NCBI GenBank assembly: GCA_943736015.1
Contig: OX031060.1
Span: forward strand, 6,461,501 to 6,525,500
Reading direction: 5' to 3'
Length of the DNA: 64,000 nucleotides
Origin: Tridacna crocea
Taxonomy: Eukaryota > Mollusca > Bivalvia > Cardiida > Cardiidae
This document shows, in pieces, positions 38,801 to 53,800 of the stretch. The position numbers and the translations under genes were made by a program. How positions within the stretch are numbered: position 1 is the stretch's first letter; every line of letters begins with the position of its first letter. The notes below the pieces were generated by a model. That model had not been told where the DNA came from. It saw only the letters and a program-made list of their open reading frames with translations, and did no database searches.

Positions 38801-41800
38801 AAAGCAGGGATTGTTTGGCAAAGTGTTACTAGTAAAAATAATTTTTCAATCGCTTATACATGTAGTATTTTCTGCATCTTTCAGAGAGTGTACACTTAAA
38901 ATACTTCTGTTCTTTGATTATTTTGACTCAATACCAAACGACAATATTTTGGGCTTATCCAAATCGAAAGCATTTGCAGACAACAAAATAAAGTGACTGA
39001 AAATTTAAAATTTGTTTTGTGAAGAATAGAAAACTTTGTGGGAAAAGGAGAAAATGTTAGTTACCAGCATTTTCTCCTTTTCCCCTCAGTGTTTTCTAAA
39101 GGCTTCTTTCTCAGGGTCGTCAAAAGTAGGGATTGTGTGGTAATGGGTTAATTCTTTTACCAAACAACAAAACTTTAGAATTAGCCCTAATTTAAAAAGT
39201 ATTTGCTGATAATTTTGATGTGGCTCAAATAATGATTATCTTTGGTGGCACAGGCAGAAAATATTACCAAAATTTTCCCCCTTTTGCACAATATTTTCAA
39301 AAGCTTCCCAAATTAGGGTCATTAACCCTTTACCTCATAAGACATTTCTATGGTATCTCTAAGTGACCCTAAATAACAGCAAGGATGATGCCATTTCTTC
39401 TATGTGTATATGACACCTTTTGATAGCATGGAAAACATTGCGACAAAAGGTGAAATTGCTCTTCACGAAATTGCTCTTCCAATGGCTCCTGCAAGCAATG
39501 TGTAGAAATGAGTATCTACGGAGTAAAGGGTTAAAACTCAGGATTGAGTGGTAAAGGGTTAACTCTTTACCTAACAACAAAACTTTTTATTTTTCCAAAG
39601 TCAAAGCATCAATGTAAGTCAAAACTTGAAATTTGCCCTTGGACCAGTACAAAACGCTTTGGGAAAAACAGAAAATGCTGGTTAACAGCACTTTCCCCTT
39701 TTCCCATATTGCCTTGAATTATAAAGCCTTCCTCTTAGAAGATTGCTAAACTTAATCCTTTACCAAACAATCCCTGGTTTTCACGACCCTGAGAAAGAAG
39801 GCTTTTGGAAACATTGTGGGAAAAGGAGAAAATTCTGCCAGCATTTTCTCCTTTTCCCACAATGTTTTCTACCCTGTTGGAATCACCTTTCAAGTTTTGA
39901 GTTTATTTTGTGGTCTGCAATTGCTTTCAATTTGGACCAGTCTAAAATTTTGTTGTTTGGTAAAGAGTTAAGAGTTGTAGGGCTAAAGGTTGAAGAAATA
40001 TTACTAGTGAATAATAATTTTTCCATATCTCATAATGTTTCACTTTATGCATCATTCAAAAACTATTTCCTTCAAGTGGTTCTCTTTTGTGTTACTTTAT
40101 CCTTTACCAAATGACATACATGTAAGTATGGACTTGTCCAAATTCAAAGCATTTGAAGACCACGAAGTAAATATGGCTCAAAAACTGAATTTTGTTTTAT
40201 CAAGGAAAGAAAACATTGAGAAAGAAGAAGAAAATACTGGTTACCAGCATTTTCTCCTTTTCTCACAATGTTTTCTGCAGTCTTCATCTTCAAGACTGTT
40301 AAATCACAAGCTTTTTGGGTTAGGGCTTATGCAATGTAAAGGAAAACAAGATGTACCACTGAAAGAGTTGGATGGGACTGAGATCCTTGTAAGTCTATTT
40401 TCAGCCCAGCTAGGCAGTCCTCCCACACCGTCTGGAAACTTGTAGGAATCTGGTCTCTGACCTCTGGTGTCCCTTCCAATCTCAGTATCTAGACAAATAA
40501 GACAGAAATAAGTAGCCAAAAATTTTACTTCATGTGGATCAACTTAGTCGAATAATGATTCCAAAAATGATGTCCCGCTCTACTTTCGCTTCCCACTGCA
40601 CACAGCGCCAGCACTAACTGACTCGCACATGAACGGCACAATCTCATTTAAGGCCAATAGCGATATGACGAAGTAGAATTTTACTTCATGTGGATCAACT
40701 TTGATATATCTTTAACCCTTTACCACAAAGCAGAGTTTTAGACTTAACCAAATTGAAAGCATTTGCATACAACAATTTCACAGTAGTTAAAATGACATAA
40801 TTTTCTTTGATAGGTTAGAAAACATTGTGGGAAAAGGAAAAATGCTGGTTACCAGCAATTTTCCCTTTACCTACAATGTTTTCCAAAGGTTTCTTCCTCA
40901 GGGTCATCAAATGTCATCATTATGCTGTAAAGGGATAATCTTCTACCAAACAATCTTACTCTTCAATAACAACCCTGTCAAAGCAGGCACAGTCAGAAGC
41001 AAACAGACCTTGAAACCAAGGGGTCACTTTTTTGAACCCTAACTTGGCAATTTTTTTTCCCAGGTTTGATGACAAGCATGTCAGCAGGATTCACTGCTGA
41101 TCATTGTTTAACTCTTTACCAAACAACTCAATTTTAGGCTTGTCTAAATCGAAAGCATTTGCAGACGACAAAATCAAAGTGATTGAAAATTTGAAATTTG
41201 TTTTGTAAAGGACAGAAAACATTTTGGGAAAAGGAGAAAATGCTGGTAACCAGCATTTTCTTCTTTTCCCACAATGTTTTCTAAAGGCTTCTTTCTCGGG
41301 GGCGTCAAAAGTAGGTATTGCATGGTAACCGGTTAACTCTTTACAAATCGACACAATTTTAGACTGTTCCAAATTAAATGAAAGCGCTTGCATACGACAA
41401 CATAAACATAACTCAAAAATTGAAATTTGTCTCCACCAGGGTTGAAAACATTAAGGGAAAAGGAGAAAATGCTGGTTACCAGTACTTTCTCCTTTTCCCA
41501 CAATGTTTTCAAAAGGTTTCCATCTCAGGGTCGTAAAAACCAGGAATCATTTGGTAAAGGGTAAAAACGATGGGTAAGTAGGAAAGCAACCAGTGGCTTG
41601 GAAAGAAAGTTGTGCCATGCAACGGTAAAGGAAACCCCTGAAAAGCATGAATAGGTGCACTAAAGTTTACTGTTAGATTCTATGCATTATTTTGTTTGAA
41701 ATTATCTCTTTACCAAATTAAAAAATCTTAGACTTGCCCCAAATAAAAGAATTTGCAGATGTCTAAAAAGTGTTATTAAAGGATAGAATTCATATTTGGA

Positions 41801-44800
41801 GTGGTAGAAAAACTGTAGTAAAAGGAGAAAATGCTTGTTACAAGCATTTTCTCCTTTTCCCACAGTGTTTTCTAAAGCCCTCTTTCTCAGGACCGTTAAA
41901 ACTTGAGATTTTATGGTGAAGGGTTGAAACAACTTACAAATGTAATTCCTTGTTATCTCCAATGGATCTCCAACTGGGATGTCCAAATAATCCGATGAAA
42001 CCTCCAGAAAATCTTCTACAATCTTGGGAATATCTATTGCACCAACATTTTCCTGCTCTATTTTGGTCCTCCAAGTCTGCTTGTTCCGTTCTTCTATCAG
42101 GTTACTAGCAATTTGTAATATATCCTGAAATTGTCAACAAAATCAGTGTCTTGTCAGCATCTGAAACAAGTCTGCAACAAATATATTTCAAAACACCTTT
42201 ATACAATATGAATAATACTTTGGGACAACAATTAAAATTGTCCCAAACAGCAAATTTTATACCCTTACAAATTGAAACCATTTGCAAATAACATCTATAC
42301 ACAATTCATCATCTGTGAAAAGGTCACTGGATGCATCAGTGAAAAGTATCAGCCCAGATCAGCTTTCACTGACTGCGCAGGCTGACCTGGGCCAATACTT
42401 TTTGCTACTGGTCAATTTTCTGTATTGTAAAGGACAAGTCTACCTTGTGATTAAGTCACTGTGATTACTAAAAAGTGGCTAATATCGATCCATAATAATA
42501 TGTGATGGCTTGCGTGGTGTATTGCATCAAAGAGATGCATTTATCCCCTGTTTACCACACCATGACTAATATGCGAAAGTTTTATTAACCCTTTACCTAA
42601 TATGCCACTTTGAGGCTTTTCCATTTCAGCAGCAAATAAAGATACAATGTAAAAAATATGGACAAATTAGGATACAAACAACTGATTGAGAGGAAAACAT
42701 TGTGGAAAAAGGAGAAATTGCTCGTTACGAGCAATTTCTCCTTTTCCCACAATATTTTCAATAGCTGTCTGTTTTGATACGTCTAAATAAGTATCTATGG
42801 AGTAAAGGGTTAAAGAGGCCCTTATACTCATTTTCAGCCAGTATTAACTCATTTTGTCTTTATTTTATCAACTTATAGTCATTCTTATATCTTTATGCCA
42901 AATACTGCACCCAATGGTTGCCAGGTTGCTTAGATTACAGTCGATAGAAAATGCACTTCTCTCAGTTGTGGCTTTCCATGTAAACAGACTCGTTGTTTCC
43001 GGTTTTTGAATCGAAGATTTTCGATAACCGTTATAATCACTCCGGTAGATTTGTATGATGATCATGCATTCTGTCTCGTGACTACATTTGACTTTCACTC
43101 TGTGTCTAATGAGGTAAACAAAGGAAAATGGATTCTTCTCTGATGAAGCATCAATTTTCTGTGGGAGGACGCAGCCTATATGCAAATTACACCGTATCTG
43201 ACTCTAGGCGGAAGCCAATGATAAATTTCCATGACGCACCACCATTGTTTACAGTTTCGATTGTCAGCCAGTTTTCTTCTGACCAATGTTCGGTTTCTTA
43301 TACAAATTTCTGTGTTTCTTTATTCCAGTTACACCACATAATTATGTCAGTAATTTATCCTTGTTTACACAAAGGACTGATATCTGTACCATTCTAAATT
43401 GTTTGAAATTTAACAGCATTTTTGCTCAGTGGCTGTAGATGGCCATCTTTTATAAAATAAAGTTTAACTCTTCACCAAACGACAATGTTTTAGACTTGTC
43501 CCAATCGGAAGCGTTTGCAGACAATAAAATAAACATAGCTCAAAATTTGAGATTTGTTTCCATCAGGGAGAAAACATTGTGGGAAAAGGAGAAAATGCTG
43601 GTTACCAGCATTTTCTCCTTTTTCCATAATGTTTTCAAAAGGCTTCTATCTCAGGGTTGTAAAATCCAGGGATTGTTTCGTAAAGGGTTAATAAATAATA
43701 TGATTATGATATACTTACATTAGTATCTTGCCTGGCCTCATCCACTGATATAAAAGATTCTCCCACGATTAGATTGACTGACTGAAGAGAATCAACTATG
43801 ACATCAATGTCACCATTTAGAAGGTCAAGATCAGTTGTTTCTGCAGCAAGTTGTTCAAGGACGTAGGAAATGTTGGCAGAACTTGACCCATCCAGTATAT
43901 CTTCAACCTAATGTGAGTGACAAGAGATCAACTTTAGCCCTGTGACACACAGTTCTCTATTTGAATGACTCTGCATGAAAAGGCATTTGAAAACATTGTG
44001 GGAAAAGAAGAAATCAATATTTAAGCTACAATTAATTGGTTGCCTGCAAAAACTTTCAATTTGATTTATTGCAGAATTTTTGTTTCACAAAGAGTTAACC
44101 CATCACCACACAATCCATACTTTTGACAACCCTGAGAAAGAAGCCTTTGGAAAACATTGTGGGAAAAGGTGACAATGCTGATAACCAGCATTTTCTCCCT
44201 TTTCCACAATATTTTCTACCCTTCACAAAATAAATTTAAAATTCTCAGTCTTCTTTCATTTTCTCATCTGCAAATGCTTCGATTTCGACAAACCTAAAAT
44301 TTTGTAGTTTGGTAATGAGTTAACAAAGTTAACAATAAATTTCTGAGTAATAACCTTAAAAAAAACAGCCCTTAAAAAACATTGAAGGAAAAGGGCATGT
44401 TCAACCTTGTCATGTTATCATTTAGTCAAAAATGTTCTTGTATACAACCACGTCATTTTCAACTTTTTTACCCCATTATATACCCCTTTAACCTTTTACT
44501 CCATAGATACTCATTTCTACGAACTGCTTGTAGGAGCCTTTGGAAAACATTGTGGCAAAAGGTTAAATTGCTCGTGACGAGCAATTTCACCTTTTGCCAC
44601 AATGTTTTCTACACTATCGAAAGGTGTCATATACATATAAGAAACAGCTTCATCCTTGCTGTTATTTAGGGTCAATTTGAGATACCATAGAAATGCCTTA
44701 TGGGGTAAAGGGTTAAGTTTCAAGTATCAACCCCTAGGCTACAAAGTGTGACTCACTGATCTTTTGTGGACAGAGCAGATCAAGATCAGAATACACAGAA

Positions 44801-47800
44801 CATGCAGTCTGATCTTGAATCTACACTAGGACTGTCCAATAAGGAGATATTTTTCTCCAAAATATAACTTTGAAATACCAATATTTTGTTTTTTTTTATT
44901 TATTGACTTGAAAGTTTCATTTTACTTATTCAGCAGGCTGGGGTTAATTATCTTCTTCTTCCACATCTTCTCCTATTAACTCTTTACCAAACGACAAAAT
45001 ATTGCACTGGTCCAAACAGAAAGCAGTAGCAAATGACAAAAGTAAAGCGACTCAAAAAATGAAATTTGTTTTGGGAAGGGTAGAAAATATTGTGGGAAAA
45101 GGAGAAAATGCTGGTTATCAGGATTTTCTCCTTTTCCCACAATGTTTTCAAAAGGCTTCTTTCACAGAGTTGTGAAAACCAGGGATTGTTTGGTCAAGGG
45201 TTTTGTTGTGGTGTCCATGGTTGTAAGATAGAGTGTCTGCCTTGTAACTATAATGTCCAGAGTTTGATGCATGGCAGCAGGTGTCAACTTTGGGATCATT
45301 CATTGGCCTACACATTTGGCACAATACTGGTGTGGTTCCCAGGAGGCAGAATTAGGAGCGATTATTAAAGCTGGTTCAACTTGTTTCTGATTCAATGAAA
45401 AATAAATATGTTTAACCCTTTCCCAAACAATCCCTGTTTTTTACGGGTCAGGAATAGAAGCATTTTGAAAACATTGTAGGAAAAGGAGAAAATACTGGTA
45501 ACCAGCATTTTCTCCTTTTCCCACCATGTTTTCTACCCTATCATATAGAAAAACCATGTTTTTAGCAAGCCGTTTTGGAAAGGGTTAAACTGACATATAT
45601 AGTCTGAGCTTGTTCAGTTTTCACTTCTTAGTTTTGATCATTACTAAATCTAACTGATAAAATCTTACATCACTGGCCAATGACAGGATGGCATCTCTCA
45701 CACAGTTATACACTGGTTCTTGCCAGTCACCATTATCAGAGCAGCTCCTTGTTATTGTGCCTGCAAATTCAAACAATAACTCATTATCAAATACTTCTGC
45801 TGTTTAACTCATTACCAAACGACGAAACTGAAGGTTTGTCCAAATTGAAAGCATTTGAAGACAATTGAATAAAAGTGACTGAAAATTTAAAATTTGTTTA
45901 TAGAAGGGTAGAAAACATTGTGGGAATCCTTTTCCCACAACGTTTTCTAAAGGCTTCTTTCTCAGGGTCGTCAAAAGTAGGGGTTGTGTGGTAATGGGTT
46001 AACTCTTTACCACTTGACAAAATTTTTGACTTGTACAAATTGAAAGCATCTACAAACAACAATATGAATGTGAGTGAAAAATTAACTTTTGTTTTCAGAG
46101 GGATAAAAAAATATTGTTGAAAAGGAGAAAATGCTGATTACCAACTTTTCTCTTTTTCCGATAAAGTTTTCCAAAAGCTACATTCCAAGCGTCGCTTAAT
46201 GACATAATTGTATGATAAAGAGTTAAATACCTTGAAAAATAAGGCTTTTGAACAGAAAGGCTTTGAAGGAGAAAATTACTGTAGTCTGAGGCCTTAACTC
46301 TTTCAATGTTTTATACCATTTCAATGACAAACCTGATCATAATGTGCTACATTTCATTTTTCATACATAAATGATTTTAAATTTGAAAGATTCATTCTTT
46401 TTTTTTTTTTAAATTAAAACTTTACTTTACTCTATGAACAAGAATCACTCCAGCCCCACCCCTTTCTATGAAAAGCTTTGTATTGCTAATATTCAAATAA
46501 TCATGTTGGTTGGTTGTATTGGGGTTTAACCCCACTTTAACAGTTAAGGTCATATCATGGTGTTTGGTGACGCACATGTGTTTCCTGGCTTTCTCACACC
46601 GGTACTAACACAACTTTCTTTCCAAAGCCACCAGCTACTTTCCTTGCATGCTTCAGCAGAGGCAAGAGGCGAAAATACACCAGAAAGAAAGTTCGCCTCA
46701 ACCAGGTATCAAACTCACAACCACCAGGTCATGAGTCTGACATGCTCACCACTGAGCCACCCGGGCGGGGTCGAATAATCATGACATGACATATTACAGA
46801 CAAAATATATTTATATAGACAATCAAGGATATCTTTTTTTTTGGTCAAAATCAATACCATTATTTTACACTCCCTCTAGGAAGAATGCCTCATGGGCACA
46901 TTGAGGGAAAAGAAGAGCAAAGTTAATATCAGTTATTTCTCCTTTTTCCACAAGGTTTTCTACTCTTTATGAGACATTTTTTTTATTTGATTCCCAGATA
47001 ACTCTGTACAAAATGATGAAAATTTTTTACTCAACCAAACATCAAAATAAATATGACTAAAATATCTTCTCAGAAAGGTAGAAAACATGTGGGGGGAAAG
47101 GGAGAAAATGCTGGTTACAACAGCCTTTCCGCCCCCCCCGCCCCCTATGTTTTCAAAAGTTTTCTTTCTAAAGATCAGTTAACCCTTTCCTAAACAAGCC
47201 CTGGTTTTTACGTGTCTGCAGTAAAAGTCTTATGAAAACATTATGGGAAAAGGAGAAATTGCTCGTAACGAGCAATTTCTCTTTTTCCCACAGTGTTTTC
47301 AACCCTTTTTGAGAATTTTCTGCCATTTTCTCCAAATCTAAAATTGTCGTCTGCAAACTCTTTTGGTTTGGAAGAATCCAAAATTTGTTGATTTTGGGAA
47401 AGGATTAAAAGTCATGAAAGTGTGAGAGAGATTTCAAATACCTGTATATCCCTGTGGACAGGACAACGCTGAGACTGTCCCAGCAGCTGCAGCAAGCCAA
47501 AAGGTACCTCTGGAGTCTGTGGTATTCTCACACAGTACAGCATCGGTCACCTCTGAATTTAAAACAAAGATTTTCTTTTAACTCATTACCAAAACGACAA
47601 TATTTTAGACAGGTCCAAATTGAAAGCATTGGCAGACGACAAAATAAAAGTGACTGAAAATTTGAAATTTGTTTTGTGAAGGGTAGAAAACATTGTGGGA
47701 AAAGGAGAAAATGCTGGTTATCAGCATTTTCTCCTTTTCCCACCATGTTTTCTAAAGGCTCCTTTCTCAGGGGCATCAAAAGTAGGGACTGTGTAGTAAT

Positions 47801-50800
47801 GGGTTAACTCTTTACCACACAATCCCGACTTTTACTGACCCTGAGAAAGAAGACTTTTGAAAACATATTGGGAGAAGGAGAAAATGCGGGTAACCAGCAT
47901 TTTCTCCTTTTCCCGTAATCTTTTCTACCCTGTTAGAGAAAAATTGCACTATTTGAGCTACATTAAGATTGTCATTTGCAATGCTTTCAACTTGGACAAG
48001 TCTAGAATATTGGCATTTGGTAAAGAATTAAGACTTTGATATTCTTGAAACCTGTAAACCACAAGTCCTCTGCTTTAATGACCATGACTAACAAGGTTTT
48101 TGAAAACACGGTGTGAATAGGGAAAAATTGCGGTATCAAGCATTTTCTTTTTTCCCACAATGATTTCTACCTTTTGATCACACCAGTTGAGTACCAAATG
48201 GCCTGCAACATGCAAAAGATGCACTCGGACATTTGCATAGTGTTGTTTCGGATCAACTTGCCCAGTTCACACAGGCTTATACAAAACAACACTTTCCGTT
48301 TTCATGTTAATTTCTGTTATGCAGAAGTCTGATACAGTACAAAATCAAATGTACTTCTGTCTCTGATTAGCCTGTGAGGACTGCCCAGGCCTATCCAAGA
48401 CAACACTTTATGCAAATGATGGAGTGCCTTTTTTTTTTCATGTTGTATAATTATGTAGTATACTGGTCTATCCCATAGACAGATATAAAGGTATAATGTA
48501 GCTGGGTACAGGTATTTGGTGATATATTGTGCGGCCATATCGACATGTGTATCGACATAACCCACTTATTAAGAGAGATCGGGTAGTAGTGATTGAGGGA
48601 TTCGTGGACGAATCTCCATGTGGCAGGGAAGTATGTAGTATACTGGTCTATCCCATAGATAGATATAAAGGTATAATGTAGCTGGGTACAGATATTTGGT
48701 GATATATCGTGCAGCTGTATCGACATGTGGTTAGAGTGCAGGAACGGTATTCCTGAGGCCCAGGGCTCCAATCCCGGTCGAGCCGGGATAATTTTTTACC
48801 ACCTGTTACATATACCATATAATAGGCATCTTATATTGAAGAGTCTAAAATAATTCAGTTCGGTAAAGACTAACCATTAACCCATTACCAAACGACAATA
48901 TTTTAGACTGGTCTAAATTGAAAGCATTTGCAGACGACAAAATAAAAGTGACTGACAATTTGAAATTTATTTTATGTAGGGTTGAAAATATTGTGGGAAA
49001 AGGAGAAAATGCTGGTTACCAGCATTTTCTCCTTTTCCCACAATGTTTTCTAAACGCTTCTTTCTCAGGGGCATCAGAAGTAGGGATTGTTTGGTAATGG
49101 GTTAAAATGCAACAACGCAAAAGTTACTTTAACCCTTAACCACACCATCCTGAATTAAAAAAGGCATCTGAAAATATTGTGGAAACTGAAAACTTTACTA
49201 GTCATAATATGGTTTGAGAAACATTTCATGTTACATTATGTGCTCTACAAATGCTTCCAGTATATGAAAGTCTAAATTTTGTGGTTTTGCAAAGGGTTAA
49301 AGTAAGTTGCTTGCTCAGTAGAGGTACCCACTATAGACAGGTTATACAGTTCCTCGCAGACTTACCTTCAGGAAGAACTCCGACATAAGACAACGCTATT
49401 TGACCTGTTCCTGCATCATTCACACCAGCACATCCAAACACCGTTGAATTTCTTATCGTAGATACAGTCAGAGTCATCATGCTTGGGTCTATTGGGCTTA
49501 TCGTTTCTCCTATTAAAAGAGCCATGTATATATGAGGCAAGCTCTTGCATAAAGTTGCTGAAGTCTTTACCGAACGACAAAATTTTAGACTAGTCCAGAT
49601 TGAAAGCATTGGCAGACAACAAAACAAACATGACTCAAAAATTGAAACTTGACTTTGGAATAGTAAAAAAGAAAACACTGTGGGAAAAGGAGAAAATGCT
49701 GGTTACCAGCATTTTCTCCTTTTCCCACAGTGTTTTCAGAAGGCTTCTTCTGTGGGGGTCATTAAAACCAGGGATTGTTTGGTAAAGGTTTAACACATTT
49801 CTGTGATAAATGATACCAAGCAAGCCATCACATGATGATTTAGCAACCAAGTTGATCATTAGGTAGATTGATCCTTGTTTAGACAGAATATTGAAGTGAT
49901 AGCGAAAAGTTTATGCCTAAGTCAGCCTGCAAGGACTGCACAGGCTGCCCTTTGTTGATATTTTTGCAGATGTATTAGGCCCCCTTTTTAATTAAGAGCA
50001 TGGCTCATATCATAATATGACTACATTCGAAAACAAATTTGTTGAAGAGAACTTTGGAAACTTTTCTTTATTGACTCTTTACCTAGGAGAACATATTTAG
50101 AATTGCTCAAACAAAAAACAAGAGGGCCATGATGGCCCTGTATCGCTCCACTGGCTTTCTAACCCTTTACCACACAATTTGAAGTGTTCATGATCTTGAC
50201 AAAGAGGGCTTTAGAAAACAATGAATACTGTCAGGCAAGCAGGTTCATTCATTGGCATGAAAGCTAAAGTTCTTAGAAAAAAAAACCCTGAATGACAGAA
50301 GCCTAACTTTCAATTTAATATTCCACTCACGTTAAACTTGTGATCCCTGAAATGGAGCCAATTTTGACCCCAGGCCTATAATATGAAGAAACTTGTTAAA
50401 GGTCCATTAGATAGAGCTACATGCCAAATTAAGTACCCCTGGGCCTTGAGGTTTCAGAGGAAAAGATTTTTGAAAATGTTAATTTTTTTCAGTTTTGTTG
50501 CCATGGCAGCCAGAGTTTTGATGGAATTAAATTCTTTCAAGAAATTCTGAAGAGGACCATGCCAGGATTATTTCTGTGAAGCTTCGTCAAATTTGGATGG
50601 GTAGTTTCAGAGAAGAAGATGTTTAAAATAAAAGTTAACACACATGCACTGCCAGACATCAGGCCATGACATTAGCCCGCTGGCCTTCGACCGGTGGAGC
50701 TAAAAATCAGATAACAAATATAAAATTTTGGTGCAATAAATTTTATATATAATAGATTTCTTAAATTTGATTTGAGAAAGGCAAAAAACATAGTAAGAAA

Positions 50801-53800
50801 AGGAACATTTTCTCCTTTTCCCACTATGTTTTTAAAAAGGCTTCTTTCTCAGGGTTGTTAAAAGTTGGGATTGAGTAATAAACAGTTAAAGACAGACAAA
50901 TCTTTCTCATTTTATTACAATGTTTATGTTTACTGCTTACCAGCATTATCGTCTCATCTTTAATTTTTCCTAACTTTTCAAGTCCAAATCCCATCATTTA
51001 CACAACATTAAATTTGCCATTAGTCTAGCCTTCAATTCAGATTGATTCAAAATTTTGTCAATTTGCACAGAGTTTTAACCCTTTCCCAAACAATCCTTGA
51101 TTTTTATGACCCTGAGGTATAAAAACATTGTTGGAAAAGGAAAAAAATGGTGGTAACCAACATTTTCTCATTTTCCCACAATGTTTTCTATCCTACTGGA
51201 AACAAATTTCAAAATTTTGAGTTACATTTAATTTTTCATCTGCAAGTGCTTTCAATTTGGACCAGTTTAAAATCTTGCCGTTTGGTACGGAGTTAAAATA
51301 CCTACCATCTGTGAATTCCATTGGTGAACCATTCTTGTACCACAGGAATGATCTAAAGTATTCTTGTGGTGACACCACTTGACAAGTCAGTCTGACAGTG
51401 TCGCCAACATTGACAGTCTGACTGGCAGGTGTCAGAGTCACCCGTGGCTGTGAAACAACACTAACTATTGTCAGTTTCTCTACAGTAGGTTCACGATCTC
51501 TAACTTTTGCCAAACACTTGTAGTTACCTGTAATTGTAATGGGTTTTATTAAAGGTGGCCCTTCAGATTTTGGGACGAAAATTTTACAAGCATACAAAAG
51601 AAACATCCTTATACTCCTCCAAAAGCCTTTTAATTTTTCATTCATAAAACCCCAGTATTCGAAAACTACCCGACAACAAGAGAAATCAGAGATTTACTAC
51701 AGCCCAGGTCGACACCGACGGGAAACACAGTCTATTTTTACATGAGCAACTCGCTCGTTTAGATACCGGAAATATACAGATGAAGCTTCAAACATAGTGT
51801 CTGAAGAAGACATTATGGAAAATAATTACATATTTGTAATGTCATGGAATTTCAGCGTTATTATTCACACGCCAGTCACTTAATATTCCCACAATGCATT
51901 TTTATTTTTGGCGGGAAATCTAAAAATAGCTTAAGAGGCTACGTAGCCTTTTAAGGGAATACCATCAAAAAAATTTTTTTTCTGTAATTTTATGATTCTT
52001 AATTATGGATGAATTTTATTGTTTTTTCATATAAATTTCAGTGATATATATTTTTTTCAATTTGATGGGATGTGAAAATTCTAAATATCCACCTTTAAAA
52101 TAAAAAACACATTTACATGTAAATAGCTGAAAAGAATCAATAACTACAAAATAAAACATGATCTTGACTAAGTATACACAAAATCGTTTCATGCAACTTT
52201 TTGCAACTTTAGAAGAGATCGGTAATGATTGGTGAAAATTTAGAATAAAAGAAGGGACATTACTCTTTACCACACAATCCCAACTTTGGCGACCCTGAGA
52301 AAGAAAGCTTTTGAAAACATTGTGGGAATGGGAGAAAATGCTGGTAACCAGCATTTTCTCCTTTTCCCATAATGTTTTCTGCCCTTCTCAAATCAAATTT
52401 CAATTTTTGATTCGCATTTATTTTGTTGTCTGCAAATCCTTTCAATTTGGACCAGTCTAAAATTTTGTCGTTTGGTAATGAGATAACTGAAAGACATTTT
52501 GATGGTTACCTGCTCTTATAGTATGGATTATCGTTTCGATTAAATATCTTCAGTAAACACAAATATCAAGTCTTTGCACCAGGAAGACAACTACACAAAT
52601 GGTTAGAAATTTATGAAAGTAACTCAATGTATTCTTCTGAAACTTTGTGGGTAAGTTTGAGTACAAAAGTCACACTAATGTGTTGAAGCTAAGGTGAATA
52701 CTGATACACAGGTCAATGTAAACTTACTGACATAAATATAGTTTGACAAATAGACTGACAGACAGATTGAGCAAGAGCACCTTGGGCAAGTGCTAAAGTT
52801 CAACTGCTGTTGCTTGAATTTAAGTGAAAATTTCAAGTTGAAAAATGCCTGTAAGGTTTAGGAAGAATTCTCTTTTGCTCAGTCCTTAAGATCTCCGACA
52901 AGATAGAAAACAATGTAGGAAAGAGTGAAAATGCTGTTTATCTAGCATACATCATGTACATTTGGATTTCAAACTGGAAATGTACATGTATCAAGCTTAT
53001 CGTTTAGGTTACCACACGAGAAAATTTTGCACTGGTCCAAATTGAAAGCATTTGCAGACAACAAAGGTAACTGAAAAATTGAAATTTGGTCTGGAAAGAG
53101 TAGAAAACACTGTGGGAAAAGAAGAAAATGCTGGTCACCAGCATTTTCTCCTTTTCCCACAGTATTTTCAAAAGGCTCCTTTCTTAGGGGCGTCAAAAGT
53201 AGGGATTGTGTGGTAATGGGTCAATTAAGGTGATGTTGATTTTTACTCACCAGCATTTCTATCCAAAATTGGATCAATATTCAGTGTAAGTGTGGAATAT
53301 TCTGGGAACTGTGAGACGTCTGTTCTGGTAACTGTATATCTTGAGAGACTTGTTGGTGTGATACGATTCCCATTGTATGTCCACCAAAATTCAAACACTG
53401 TTGATTGCGGATATCCAATCTTGACAATGTCACATGTAAGATTAACTGATGTACTATTCAAGATGACTGTGGATGACTGTCGTATGGCATCAATTATGAT
53501 GTATCCATCTAAAAAATATACATAGGTAAAACCCTCAAAATGTCCTCAATATTTTGGAAACATTGTTCGAAAAGGAGAGAACAGTGGTAGCCTTTTTTTA
53601 AATCCCTTTAACCCATTACCACACAATCCCTACTTCTGACGACCCTGAGAAAGAAGCCTTTAGAAAACATTGTGGGAAAAGGAGAAAAAGCTGGTAACCA
53701 GCCTAATCTCCTTTTCCCACAATGTTTTCTACCCTTCACAAAACGAATTTCAAATTTTCAGTCACTCCTATTTTGTCATCTGCAAATGCTTTCAATATGG

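Noticed and set aside
43128-43397. 89-codon plus-strand ORF (MDSSLMKHQFSVGG start).
   Set aside because: Lies next to a dispersed repeat inside an intron of the receptor; no homology recognised, no splice or promoter support.
51193-51645. Single 150-codon ORF read as one exon including MNEKLKGFWRSIRMFLLYAC upstream and a MITE translation downstream.
   Set aside because: Only 51306-51527 has matching splice sites and Ig signature; the ends are intron and MITE sequence read through by chance.
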